From the NCBI RefSeq assembly GCF_002005305.1, contig NZ_CP014782.1, forward strand, positions 2,480,001 through 2,544,000: a DNA stretch of 64,000 nucleotides. Reading direction: 5' to 3'. Source of the stretch: Shewanella psychrophila. GTDB taxonomy: Bacteria; Pseudomonadota; Gammaproteobacteria; Enterobacterales; Shewanellaceae. Below, piece by piece: positions 25,322 to 35,157 of the stretch (position 1 is the stretch's first letter; each line of letters opens with the position of its first letter). The position numbers and the translations under genes were made by a program. Under the pieces are notes generated by a model. That model was not told the DNA's origin, searched no databases, and saw nothing but the letters and a program-made list of their open reading frames with translations.

Positions 25322-28300
25322 CTAATTTTCTACCGCCAGCTTCTGCGCCTTTATCGCCTCTTCTAACTGAGCCTCAACAAAACCAGGTGAAGTGGTTTTC
25401 GCAGAGATTAAACGATACATGGCGGGGATAACCAGAAGTGTCACGAACGTGGCAAATGCCATCCCGAAGAAAACCACAGTACCCACGGCAATACGACTCT
25501 CAGACCCGGCCCCCGTCGACATAATCAAGGGAATAGCACCGACTAAGGTTGTGAATGCGGTCATCAGGATAGGACGCAAGCGTCGCGCCGAAGCATCGAT
25601 AATAGCCTGCTCGATCTCGAGCCCTTTATCACGAAGCTGATTAGCAAACTCTACAATCAAGATACCATTCTTGGTCACCATGCCGATCAACATGATCATG
25701 CCGATTTGACTATAAATATTCAGTCCTTGCCCCGTCAGGAACAAGCCAAGGAAACCGCCAAAGACGCCCATAGGCACAGTAAACATCACCACCATTGGGT
25801 TAATAAAACTCTCGAATTGAGCGGCCAACACCAAGTATGCCACTAACAGAGCGAGTCCAAATACTATGAGTATGCTACTCTGGTTCTCTTTAAAGTCTTT
25901 CGATTCTCCCGTATAGCTCACAGAAATGTCGCTAGGCAAGATCTCAATCGCTTTGGCATCGAGAAAATCTAAGGCTTCACCTAAGGTATAGCCTTCACCT
26001 AAGTTAGCTTTAAGGGTTATCGACTTCTGCTTGTTGTTGTGACTCAGTTTGTGAGCCGAAGCCACCTCTTCGATATGAGTAATAGAATCGAGTGTGATCA
26101 ACTCGCCTTTACTCGAGCGCATATAAATCTGACTCAAGTCAGCCATACTATTGAAGCTATTTTCGTCCCCTCTAAGATAAACATCATACTCTTCGCCGCG
26201 ATCGACATATGTGGTTTCACTGCGCCCTCCAAGCATCACCTCAAGAGTCTCAGACACTTCAGCAACACTAATACCAAGCTCGGCGGCACGTTGTCTGTCG
26301 ACACTCACTACCAGTTCAGGCGTAGTCTCGGCATAATCGAGATCGGCGCCTTCCAGCATAGGGCTATGGATAGCCTCTTCCTGAAGGATTTCGGCCCACT
26401 TAAACAGCTCCTTGTAATCTGAACCACCTATCACAAACTGAACAGGTTCGCTCGACTGACCTCTGAAACCCGGTAACATGGGACGCACCATCACATCGGG
26501 GATCCCCTGCAAGGCTTTAGCGACGATTGCCAGTGCTTGCTGAGCATTGACATCCCTATGCTCCCAATCTTCAAGCTGCATGATAACGAAACCCGTCTGA
26601 TCCCCTGCACGGCCACCAAATGCCGGTGCTTGTACGCTGAATGACTTGATCACCCCTTGGCCTAAGAGTGGCATTAGCTTGTCTTCGACAATATCCATAT
26701 TGGCAGTCATGCGATTGTAGCTGGTACCTTCAGCTCCCTTCACGAAAGCAAATATTACTCCCCTGTCTTCCTGGGGGGCGAGTTGGGATGGCACACTCAG
26801 CATCAAGACACCGCTGCCGACAATACATAAGATGATCACCACTGGCGCAGCAAGTCTAAATTGAATGGCTTTGGCCACTGCTATGCGGTAACCACGCTCA
26901 AGTTTACTAAAGCCGGTATCGACCCATAGGTTAAAACGATTTGGCTTAACGTTAGCTTTGAGGATCTTACTACCGAGCACAGGTGTCAGAGTCAGTGCCA
27001 CAATAGATGAGAAGATCACCGACATAGCCAGCATGACAGAGAACTCGGTAAACAAGCGCCCCACCATGCCTTCCATAAAGGAAATAGGCAGAAATACCAT
27101 GACAAGGACGGCGGTAGTGGCGACGACCGCAAAACCCACTTCTCGTGTGCCTTTATAAGCCGCTAGCAAAGGTGGCTCGCCTTTCTCGATATGATGGAAG
27201 ATATTCTCCACCACCACGATAGCGTCATCCACCACTAGACCAATGGACAGAATCAAGGCCATCAGGGTAAGCAAATTAATCGAAAAACCAAAAAAGTTAG
27301 CCGCAATAAATGCCGAGATCAGTGACACAGGTACAGTCACCGCAGGGATAAGTGTCGCCCTCGCCTGACCAATGAAGATGTATAGCACCAATATCACTAA
27401 AGCGCCGGTGATAAACAAGGTGTTATAGACTTCGGTAATTGAGCGGTCGATAAAAACTGTCGAGTCATAATCGACCACCAGCTGAGTCCCTTCTGGCAGG
27501 AACTGCTGAATGCGTTCGACCTCAATATGCGCAGCCTTCGCCACCTCTAATGGATTGGCATCTGACTGAGCTATAATGCCTAAACTTAAGTTTGGTACGC
27601 CATCGCTCTTAAATGTGGAATTTTCATTCTCCGCACCAACAAAAACTGAGGCGACATCTTTCAAGTATACTGGCGTGCCATCACTGGCGGTGCGCACCAC
27701 TAAGTAATCAAAGTCTTCAGGATTATTATAGAGACGGGCCGTGCGCACTGTCATCACAGTGGTGTCGTTTCTGACCTCTCCGCCAGGAGTCTCGACGTTT
27801 TCGGTCTTCAAACTGGCAATGATATCGGCAGTGGTTACATTACGACCCGCCATCAACTCAGGTTTGAGCTGCACATACATCACCTTGTAGAGGCCGCCAG
27901 AGATACTCACCGAACTCACGCCAGTGATCAGGCTAAATCTGTCTTCTAACACTCGCTGGGCATAATCGGTCAGCTGGGTTCTGTCCATCACAGACGAGCT
28001 AAGGTTAATATAGATTGAAGGCTCACCCGAGCCATTGTCCTTGGAGACGATAGGATCATCCGCCTCGTCTGGTAGGCGACGTTGGGCGCGGGCAACCGCA
28101 TCACGAACATCACTCACGCCTTCGGTAAGATCCCAGTCGAGATCGAAGGTGATGGTGATCCGTGACATGCCGTTGCGGGTAACTGAGCTTATCTCATCGA
28201 TACCACTGATGCCTGTGAGTTCATCCTCCAGGGCTGTGGTGATCTGACTCTCCATGATCGTCGCCGAAGCGCCATCATAGGTGGTCATCACCGTTACCAC

Positions 28301-28429
28301 CGGATTTTCCACATCCGGCATTTCACGCACGGCCAATTTAGAGAAGGAAACCGCACCAAATACACATAAAAGTAAGCTTAAAACAATTGCAACGACGGGA
28401 CGTTTAACCGAGATATCAGAGATTAACAT
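25322..28429 (-). CDS. RND efflux transporter, inner-membrane subunit (HAE1 family)
   Basis: A 1035-residue proton-driven pump of the AcrB/MexF type with 12 membrane helices and two large periplasmic loops. TM4 has the Asp-Asp pair in VVDDAIVVVENIFHHIE, and TM10 has the partner Lys in GMVTKNGILIVEFANQL. The N-terminus SDISVKRPVVAIVLSLLL is typical. Its ATG overlaps the stop of the adaptor gene (TAATG), so the two are translated together. An outer-membrane factor is not encoded here; a TolC-like protein elsewhere would be needed. Exported substrates unknown. Confidence 0.95.
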   Translation of the reverse strand: MLISDISVKRPVVAIVLSLLLCVFGAVSFSKLAVREMPDVENPVVTVMTTYDGASATIMESQITTALEDELTGISGIDEISSVTRNGMSRITITFDLDWDLTEGVSDVRDAVARAQRRLPDEADDPIVSKDNGSGEPSIYINLSSSVMDRTQLTDYAQRVLEDRFSLITGVSSVSISGGLYKVMYVQLKPELMAGRNVTTADIIASLKTENVETPGGEVRNDTTVMTVRTARLYNNPEDFDYLVVRTASDGTPVYLKDVASVFVGAENENSTFKSDGVPNLSLGIIAQSDANPLEVAKAAHIEVERIQQFLPEGTQLVVDYDSTVFIDRSITEVYNTLFITGALVILVLYIFIGQARATLIPAVTVPVSLISAFIAANFFGFSINLLTLMALILSIGLVVDDAIVVVENIFHHIEKGEPPLLAAYKGTREVGFAVVATTAVLVMVFLPISFMEGMVGRLFTEFSVMLAMSVIFSSIVALTLTPVLGSKILKANVKPNRFNLWVDTGFSKLERGYRIAVAKAIQFRLAAPVVIILCIVGSGVLMLSVPSQLAPQEDRGVIFAFVKGAEGTSYNRMTANMDIVEDKLMPLLGQGVIKSFSVQAPAFGGRAGDQTGFVIMQLEDWEHRDVNAQQALAIVAKALQGIPDVMVRPMLPGFRGQSSEPVQFVIGGSDYKELFKWAEILQEEAIHSPMLEGADLDYAETTPELVVSVDRQRAAELGISVAEVSETLEVMLGGRSETTYVDRGEEYDVYLRGDENSFNSMADLSQIYMRSSKGELITLDSITHIEEVASAHKLSHNNKQKSITLKANLGEGYTLGEALDFLDAKAIEILPSDISVSYTGESKDFKENQSSILIVFGLALLVAYLVLAAQFESFINPMVVMFTVPMGVFGGFLGLFLTGQGLNIYSQIGMIMLIGMVTKNGILIVEFANQLRDKGLEIEQAIIDASARRLRPILMTAFTTLVGAIPLIMSTGAGSESRIAVGTVVFFGMAFATFVTLLVIPAMYRLISAKTTSPGFVEAQLEEAIKAQKLAVEN

Positions 28430-29538
28430 TAACTTCTGTCTCCCTGAGAATCACCTGATTGATGACCTGCTGTCATCGACTCATCGTTTTGGGAAAGGTC
28501 GTCCACTCTCAGACCGTCACGCATGTTAACTAAGCCTTGTACTACGATGCGGTCGCCGACACTGAGTCCATCAGTGATGAGGACTTCGTCTTGAATTCGC
28601 GCCCCTAGAGTCACTTGGGTGCGATTGGCTAGTTGGTCTTCGCCGATCACATAAACAAATCGCTTGGTGCCTGAATATTCTATAGCTTGTACCGGGATCA
28701 CAGGCTCTGACACGGCAGGAAAACTCAGGCTCGCCGACATCATCATTCCAGGCTTTAGCTTATGATTTGCATTATCAAATCTAACCCGTACCTTAAGGTT
28801 CAACGTCTCTTGGTTAATACGCGGATCAATAGCCACCACACTCCCGGTAAAGGCACTATCTGGCCAAGCTCTATTGGTGGCAGCGACTGTCATGCCAGTG
28901 CTCAGCATAGAAAGATAATTCTCGGGTACCTGTAAGTCGACGCGCATAGACGATAGGTCATCTAAGGAAAGAAGCTCACTGCCCGCCGTCACCATAGTCC
29001 CTCGACTGAAATCCAGTAAGCCCGCGGTACCGGCAAATGGTGCCTTGATATAATGGTATTCGAGTTCAGCCTGAGCTGACTCGAGTCTGGCGGTAGCAAT
29101 TTCTACACTGGCTCTTTGTGCATCAATCTCAGTCTGGGTAATGGCATTGCGATCGATAAGTTTCAAATACTCTTTTAGCTTACGTTTCTCATCGTTGAGG
29201 TAAGCTTTTGCCTCTGACACGCTCGCCTGAGGCTTAGCATCTTCGAGTTGAATTAACAGCTGGCCGGCATGTATCTCCTGATTAGCAGTCACATGAATCG
29301 CCTTTACCTTACCCGCCACTTCAGGAGAAATATAGACAGATTTATCTGCCTCAAGTTTGCCTATTAAGGAGATTGTCTGAGATAAAAGATGCCGATCGAC
29401 GACACCCGTGATAACAGGCACGACACGCGGTGCACGCGCCGGCTCATCGCTAGACTTCTGCGCTTGAGTAAAGCCACTGAACGATGCGACAACGGCTATC
29501 ACGATAACTAGGGGGATCAATAGCAGACTTTTTTTCAT
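28429..29538 (-). CDS. RND efflux periplasmic adaptor (membrane fusion protein)
   Basis: A 369-residue MFP with an N-terminal signal/anchor (about 3-22), barrel-sandwich lipoyl halves (VYISPEVAGKVKAIHV, YHYIKAPFAGTAGLLDF), an alpha hairpin at about 95-140 and beta-barrel/MP domains behind. It bridges the RND pump to an outer-membrane channel. ATG 29538 (MKKSLLLIP) is preferred over TTG 29562. First gene of a two-gene operon with the pump. No linked repressor gene is present. Confidence 0.92.
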   Translation of the reverse strand: MKKSLLLIPLVIVIAVVASFSGFTQAQKSSDEPARAPRVVPVITGVVDRHLLSQTISLIGKLEADKSVYISPEVAGKVKAIHVTANQEIHAGQLLIQLEDAKPQASVSEAKAYLNDEKRKLKEYLKLIDRNAITQTEIDAQRASVEIATARLESAQAELEYHYIKAPFAGTAGLLDFSRGTMVTAGSELLSLDDLSSMRVDLQVPENYLSMLSTGMTVAATNRAWPDSAFTGSVVAIDPRINQETLNLKVRVRFDNANHKLKPGMMMSASLSFPAVSEPVIPVQAIEYSGTKRFVYVIGEDQLANRTQVTLGARIQDEVLITDGLSVGDRIVVQGLVNMRDGLRVDDLSQNDESMTAGHQSGDSQGDRS

Positions 29539-29857
29539 TGATGAGTTTTCTTTTAATGCCAAGGTTGTGAATTGCCACTATTTTAAAGAAAAACTAGTCT
29601 TTGTAGAGTAAAGCAGTGTAAAGCAACGCAAATGCCAGGTGTTTATTGAGCAATATCTTGTAACAGAGCATGACTCGAAACGTTACAGCAACATAAGGAG
29701 AGCCAAATATCCACAATTAAGCACCGAAAGACACAAGTTAGACTTGGAAGCTATAAGGCTACAAAAGCCCTTTAACACCTAGCTCAAATCAATTTATCTC
29801 TTGAGTGAACACCAATAACTCTTGGTATAAACTTCTTCGATAATCCACACAGTCAAC

Positions 29858-30352
29858 ATGCTTGACGCCTATGAGGCATTCAAATTGAAATTAATCTGGC
29901 TAGATAATAAAAATCGCAGAGGCGTCTACGGCTTTTATCGCAGCTTCATGCCCTATGCCCGTATCAGTCGAAAAGAGCAGATAGCCATATTCATAAGCAA
30001 TGACAAACAAATTTTTCCTCAAGCCTCCTTCATCGAAGCAGAGCAGATTATTGCAGCCCTCAGGTTTCGGCCTATCGGAGAATTTAACTTACTGCTCGGT
30101 ATGCTAGTTCACCCAGACCACAGAGAAAATGGCATAGGTCATCAACTCATAAATGATGTAGCTGATAAACTGAAAGCAGATAAAACCTATCTTTTTTCTC
30201 TACCACACCTAGTTGGATTTTACCGAAAACATGGATTCAGCCAGGACGTCAAAGCTCCAAATGATATCGAACGGCTTTTTGCTAAATACACCAGCCAAGA
30301 TAAAGAGTTAGTCTTGATGGGCTATATCAAGGTAAAGAATCTGAGTCGGTGA
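29858..30352 (+). CDS. GNAT-family N-acetyltransferase
   Basis: A 164-residue acetyltransferase. The acetyl-CoA loop is visible in LLLGMLVHPDHRENGIGHQL (the R-x-x-G-x-G/A type motif A), followed by a helix and the C-terminal FSLPHLVGFYRKHGF, which is motif B-like. Substrate is unknown. It is monocistronic, and converges with the DUF2955 gene with a six-base gap. Confidence 0.85.
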   Translation: MLDAYEAFKLKLIWLDNKNRRGVYGFYRSFMPYARISRKEQIAIFISNDKQIFPQASFIEAEQIIAALRFRPIGEFNLLLGMLVHPDHRENGIGHQLINDVADKLKADKTYLFSLPHLVGFYRKHGFSQDVKAPNDIERLFAKYTSQDKELVLMGYIKVKNLSR

Positions 30353-30358
30353 TTTACC

Positions 30359-31387
30359 TTACCCTTTCTCTTCGAGTGGCTCTCGCCTTGGCAAAGAGAA
30401 TAACCAAGGCATTGATTTAATCAACTTATGCCCCAGCCAGATCATTAATGAGGCTGCGATCACTGCAACCAAGATGGAGCTAGCTCGGTAAAGAATGGCG
30501 AAGAAGGCATCTTGTTGTCCCGGCACCATAGTATTAGTCAAAGGTATAGTCAGCGCCGAAATAGCAGAGAAGCCTATTCCCGTCCATACTTTGTCCTTTG
30601 CTAACCAACGACAGAAAATCCCGGCTGCTATGGCATAAGAGACGAGATAGAGTATAGGGTTATCAAACATATCATAGAGCACAAATTGAATGACCATGGC
30701 TGCCATACAACCGGCCACAGTGCCTATGATGCGAATTTTTGCCGCCATCATAGAGCCAACCAGAGTCATAGGTGCCAGGATGACTAAGATACTCGCCTGA
30801 GCCGAGAGTGAATCATTTAAGCTACCCACCTGAAAAATGATAAACGCAGCCATGGCCACCAGCCAGCCCAAGGCAGTTTGTTCCAATATAGCTTTAGGCT
30901 CTTTAACTTGTCCTTCCACCTTCATAATTGGTTGATCAGTTACTGGCTCAGGAAAACAATAAAAAGCCAGACCACAGATTGGCAAGGTCATCAAGGCAGC
31001 AATCCAGACCCCGACAATAAAGTTTTCTAAATCGAATGCTTGATAGCTGCCAAAGTTAAGCAGAATCGAACCTATGAGTAGACCCACATAACCGAATAAA
31101 TAGGTGGATTTATGATGCATGGCAAAGCACTTAAACAGTAGCATGATACCCACGGCTATCAGCATGAGTACGGGATATGGTTGCAAGAAGCCTATAATTA
31201 GACTTACTTGAACACTCACCCAGAAGATGCCCAATATTAACTGCACAAACAAGCTGGTATTCCAACGATTCAGACTGACCAAGACAAACACGGGAAATAA
31301 GGCCATAAACATGGCATTCGACCAACCGAGGAGTGTGCTTATGGTCACACCTAACACACAGGCGAACCAGATCCTTAACGGCTTCAT
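30359..31387 (-). CDS. DUF2955 inner-membrane protein (FUSC/aromatic-acid exporter-like)
   Basis: A 342-residue polytopic membrane protein with about ten hydrophobic helices in two clusters and a short cytosolic linker near residues 155-170. The arrangement and the gene order HlyD adaptor - small membrane protein - this gene fit the DUF2955/FUSC-like exporter group, which pairs with an HlyD-type adaptor. GAGGAGG lies a few bases upstream of the ATG. The likely role is efflux of small organic acids or toxic compounds under control of the divergent LysR gene; substrate inferred only. Confidence 0.8.
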   Translation of the reverse strand: MKPLRIWFACVLGVTISTLLGWSNAMFMALFPVFVLVSLNRWNTSLFVQLILGIFWVSVQVSLIIGFLQPYPVLMLIAVGIMLLFKCFAMHHKSTYLFGYVGLLIGSILLNFGSYQAFDLENFIVGVWIAALMTLPICGLAFYCFPEPVTDQPIMKVEGQVKEPKAILEQTALGWLVAMAAFIIFQVGSLNDSLSAQASILVILAPMTLVGSMMAAKIRIIGTVAGCMAAMVIQFVLYDMFDNPILYLVSYAIAAGIFCRWLAKDKVWTGIGFSAISALTIPLTNTMVPGQQDAFFAILYRASSILVAVIAASLMIWLGHKLIKSMPWLFSLPRREPLEEKG

Positions 31388-31408
31388 CTTACCTCCTCGA
31401 ATGACTCT

Positions 31409-31558
31409 CTAGAACAGAAAATAAACCATAGTGATAGCCCGAATAAACAGGGCTTCAACCGGTTCAAAAACAACGGCAAGCAGCAGAGTAGCGCCAACTC
31501 CCAGGAACAATCGGGGCGTAGTTTCTCTTTTAACTGGCTTACTCTTTGATGATGACAT
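31409..31558 (-). CDS. Small membrane protein (49 aa) in an HlyD/DUF2955 operon
   Basis: A 49-residue protein beginning MSSSKSKPVKRETTPRLFLG and ending TMVYFLF. It has a basic N-terminus and one hydrophobic segment at about 17-31. It lies between the HlyD-like adaptor gene (42 bases upstream) and the DUF2955 gene (21 bases downstream), all on the minus strand. Similar tiny proteins (DUF1656-like in concept) are a regular third part of such efflux sets, so I believe it is real. Its start is preceded by AACTAGG. Confidence 0.7.
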   Translation of the reverse strand: MSSSKSKPVKRETTPRLFLGVGATLLLAVVFEPVEALFIRAITMVYFLF

Positions 31559-31600
31559 CCTAGTTACCTTTTACTCGTTTAGTCTAAGTTCAATGCGTGA

Positions 31601-32668
31601 TCAATACACATAGTGACACAAACTTACCATGCGAATTAATAACTTACCAAAAAAATTAAACACAATATTATCAGTTTGATAGATGATAACAGTTGCACGA
31701 GAACCAACAAATAGATTTTCAGGAAGTTTAGTATCTGAGCTAAAATTTACCCTGACTCTCTGGGCATCGCGTACCCAGCGATTACTGGTCACTACCGATG
31801 ACAATTGACCATTAGCTTTCTGTTGCGCCGACGCCACACCAAAGTCACGACTGGACACCTCTAAAGCCAACACTTCTCCTGGTAGCCCATCGAAGGCGAC
31901 TTCGGCGTGCATACCAGGCAGCAACATGGAAGTAGCCTTCTCTCTGAAATCGGCCGTGATCCACAGAGAATCGGTAGGAATAAATGTCAGTAAAGGCTGG
32001 TTAACACTGGCAAAACTGCCTTTATGTAGCTGTAGATTTGTCACCACACCGTCACTGGGTGCTTTTATTTGTGTGTGAGAGAGATCTAATTTGGCTTGAG
32101 CTAAGCTTGTCTCAGCCGAGTGTACTAGGCTGCTCTCCCCCTCACTATCACCGAGCTGAGTCTCTATCGCCTGGAGCTGTGCCTTTGCTGCGACAAGATT
32201 CGCCGAGCTCTCATCCCTCAATGTCCTAGTCGAATCAAGCTTAGACTCAGAGACAGAACCTGAAGTCGATAACTTAGATATTCTCTGAAATTCCCTGATG
32301 GCATTGTCAGATGCTGCGGTACTGGTTGCAACGTTAGCTTTGGCCGCCGCAGCCTGAGCATACAAAGATGCTTCTCCCTCGATAGCTTGCGTTAAATTCA
32401 ACTCAGCCATAGTGACCGCTAAGGTAAATTTACGATCATCTATGCTAAACAACAGATCCCCAGATTTAACCAGCTGATTATTGCTGAGGTTTACTTGGGT
32501 TATATAACCCGATACTTCGGGGGCTAACTGCACGACGAAGCCCTGTACCCGACTCTCTGTCGTCATGGGTGCATAGCGATCGGCCATAACCAGGTAGAGA
32601 CAAGTCACCACGAACATGATGACTAAAATAGTCATCCAACGTCTGAATTTTTGCTCTGCAAGCTCCAT
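31601..32668 (-). CDS. HlyD-family efflux adaptor (EmrA/AaeA-like)
   Basis: A 355-residue membrane fusion protein: one N-terminal anchor helix (about 10-30), split lipoyl domain (VVQLAPEVSGYITQV and HTQIKAPSDGVVTNLQL), a long coiled-coil hairpin (about 85-185, Ala/Gln/Ser-rich) and a C-terminal beta-barrel (DSLWITADFREKAT). AAAGGAG stands a few bases before ATG 32668; the longer start at 32698 has no such site. It works with the downstream small membrane protein and DUF2955 protein. The divergent LysR is the likely regulator. Confidence 0.9.
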   Translation of the reverse strand: MELAEQKFRRWMTILVIMFVVTCLYLVMADRYAPMTTESRVQGFVVQLAPEVSGYITQVNLSNNQLVKSGDLLFSIDDRKFTLAVTMAELNLTQAIEGEASLYAQAAAAKANVATSTAASDNAIREFQRISKLSTSGSVSESKLDSTRTLRDESSANLVAAKAQLQAIETQLGDSEGESSLVHSAETSLAQAKLDLSHTQIKAPSDGVVTNLQLHKGSFASVNQPLLTFIPTDSLWITADFREKATSMLLPGMHAEVAFDGLPGEVLALEVSSRDFGVASAQQKANGQLSSVVTSNRWVRDAQRVRVNFSSDTKLPENLFVGSRATVIIYQTDNIVFNFFGKLLIRMVSLCHYVY

Positions 32669-32802
32669 GTAATCTCCTTTCAATCTTAAGCAGAGCATTA
32701 TATACCGCTAGTTTTGCTACAAATAGCCTGTATCATAGGCCACAGGCGTCCTATTAGTAGGACAATGTATACCTAGAATAAGCAAAAATCATGGATTAAC
32801 AG

Positions 32803-33672
32803 ATGCCAAGCTTCGACGATATCAATTTGTTTGTACAGACTGTACGACACCAAGGGATCAGTTCAGCCGCCAAGGCCAATGGCTTACAGCGCTCTAAGGT
32901 CAGTCGGCGCTTACAAGAACTAGAAAAACAACTGGGCTACCAGCTTCTCATCAGAACCACCCGTAATATAGAGCTCACGGAGCGTGGACAATGGCTATAT
33001 GAACAGGTAGATGATCCCCTTAATAAGTTAAACGAAGCGATTAATTTGATGCAGACAGAGCGAAAGGCACCACAGGGAAAAATGCGCCTAGCCATCCCTC
33101 CGGCTCTCGGAATGACGGAGATATTCTCTAACGTTATCGAAGATTATGTTAATCGATATCCTGATGTAAGGTTAGAAGTCGAGCATCAGAAACAGGCTAT
33201 CGACTTGAGAAGAACCGATACCGATCTGCAAATTCTACCCAGTTACATAGGCACATTACACGATGATTATGTTCAGCAACACTTGCTCTATTTAAGCTTT
33301 TGTATGGTCGCATCGACAAGTTACCTCAGTCAGTTTGGTACCCCTACGCAAGTTTCTGATCTAGTATCTCATCAAGTATTGGCGAGTCGTTATAGCAGGT
33401 CCCTATTGCCAGCAGATGTCGAATATCACCTCTATAGCGATGATTTACAGCTTCTTATCAGGCTGGCGAGATCAGGAAAGGGCGTAGCCTTACTGCCCAG
33501 ATTACTGGTGGACAAATATCTTCAAGACGCTAGCTTGCATGAAATCTTAGACCTGCAGAGTTTTACCGAGCTTAAACTCACCTTGATCTACCCATCTCAA
33601 CCTTACTTGCCAGAAAAGACCCGAGCTATGGTGCAAATTCTGCGGCAATCATTTGACAATGGAAGCTCATAG
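32803..33672 (+). CDS. LysR-family transcriptional regulator, divergent from the HlyD operon
   Basis: A 289-residue LTTR with HTH at about 1-60 (FDDINLFVQTVRHQGISSAA, SKVSRRLQELEKQLGYQLL) and an effector domain at about 90-285. It begins 134 bases from the divergent HlyD-type adaptor gene, so the shared gap should contain both promoters and its binding site. By analogy with AaeR-type regulators it may sense the exported acid. It groups with the subgroup whose members use the N-terminal MPSFDDI start. Confidence 0.9.
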   Translation: MPSFDDINLFVQTVRHQGISSAAKANGLQRSKVSRRLQELEKQLGYQLLIRTTRNIELTERGQWLYEQVDDPLNKLNEAINLMQTERKAPQGKMRLAIPPALGMTEIFSNVIEDYVNRYPDVRLEVEHQKQAIDLRRTDTDLQILPSYIGTLHDDYVQQHLLYLSFCMVASTSYLSQFGTPTQVSDLVSHQVLASRYSRSLLPADVEYHLYSDDLQLLIRLARSGKGVALLPRLLVDKYLQDASLHEILDLQSFTELKLTLIYPSQPYLPEKTRAMVQILRQSFDNGSS

Positions 33673-33835
33673 AACAAAGCAGTTTACACAAAGATGGTTT
33701 CGTTTTTTATTTAATAGCAGTGGATATAAGTAATCTGTTTTCAAGCTGACAAAAGAGCAATATGCAACTAGGGTTAGTCAGGGTATGCCTATAGTTTAAG
33801 TTATTTGATGGATATGATTTATACGGAGATATAAG

Positions 33836-35094
33836 ATGACTCAAACTAAAGCGAGCCCCTTGCCTCGATTTGCCCTAGTGCTTACCAGCATATCGATTAT
33901 TCTGGTTATCTCCTTTCTGATAACTGAATCGATAATTTCTGCTCTTTTAATAGGATTCAGTAATATTGTCATTATTCTAGGGATTCATTGGAACGACAAG
34001 CGCCTTATAATTAATGATGTTACAGCTATAACTGCAGTATTATCGCCCCCCAAAAAACCATAGACCTGACTCAACGTATTGCAGCGCCGTCTTCATCACA
34101 TCTTGTTGACCTGCACGTTTCACTTAATCAGCATTTAAGTCAATGTGAGCAAGCAGTATTTTCCGCTTCTGAGTCGGCAAGCCGCCTTATCCCCATGTCA
34201 TCGGATCTATCAGAAACTTATTTCAATATGACGCAGAAAGCCAATCTCCAGTCTAATGTTAGCCTGCAAGTAGAGTCTTCTGTCGATCGCATGTACCAAA
34301 CCTCAACCCAAGTGAACGAGTTAATAAGCTCTATGACAGATGCTTCTACTCGAGGTGAAAATAGGGTCGTTCAAGGACAACAAATAGTTGCTCAAACCGT
34401 AGAGGGAATACACTCACTATCTAAAAAGATGGATGAGGCATTCGTAGAGCTACAATCACTACAAAACTCTAGTCAACAAATTGGATCTATTTTAGAGGTG
34501 ATCACAGCAATAGCCGAGCAGACTAACCTGTTAGCTCTAAACGCCGCCATCGAAGCCGCACGAGCAGGTGAACAAGGTAGAGGCTTTGCCGTCGTCGCCG
34601 ATGAGGTTCGCTCGCTTGCCCAAAGAACACGAGTCTCGACTAACGAAGTAAAAACCATGATCGAAGAGATTCAAAGCTCGACGGAACATCTCTCCGAACA
34701 CATTCAAGACAGTCATAGGCAAACAGAAAATTCAGTTAATCAAGTGGAACAAGTGAACCAGGAACTTAATGAGATAGAGGTTGTAGTCGCTGAAACTAAA
34801 ACATCAATCGATCTTATTGCTCAGTCGGTATCTTGTCAGACTCAAGCGGCCGAAGAGGTTAGAACATCGATATCCGGCATGCAAGATCTCAACAATGACG
34901 CCCTTGAAACATCGAAGATGCATAATGTCTCATCCGATGATTTAAAAAACTTAGGTCAAGTAGTGCATGATAAACTCGATGTATTCGTACTTTCTGATAA
35001 TCCATGGCAGGAGCACAGACGTACGGTGAGACGTAAATCCAATGAAGGCCAAAAAGCTTCAGAGAATGTAGAGCAAGAAATAGAGTTATTTTAA
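33836..35094 (+). pseudogene. Frameshifted methyl-accepting chemotaxis protein
   Basis: The 5' part (ATG 33836) codes two closely spaced membrane helices (about 12-30 and 32-50) and runs to a stop after LSPPKKP. The tract of six C then six A at 34046-34057 marks a shift: with one extra base the frame reads SPPQKTIDLTQRIAAPSSSH and joins the rest. The 3' part has the receptor signalling hairpin, including NLLALNAAIEAARAGEQGRG and FAVVADEVRSLAQRT, and methylation-helix regions. The restored protein has about 420 residues, no periplasmic sensor domain, and C-terminus EQEIELF. A 299-residue soluble frame starting at ATG 34195 could still be made. Confidence 0.8.
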
Positions 35095-35157
35095 CTTTAA
35101 TCAGCCGTGGAAATAAGTAAGAATACCTTTCTCCTGCCAAGCCAAAGCGAAACAAGC

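Noticed and set aside
26039..26422. 127-codon plus-strand frame inside the RND pump gene
   Set aside because: Antisense shadow of a conserved transporter with no independent support.
34046..34057. Programmed -1 ribosomal frameshifting in the chemoreceptor
   Set aside because: The C6A6 tract does not present a canonical X XXY YYZ heptamer in the zero frame and I see no obvious stimulatory hairpin just after it; mutation or sequencing error is simpler.
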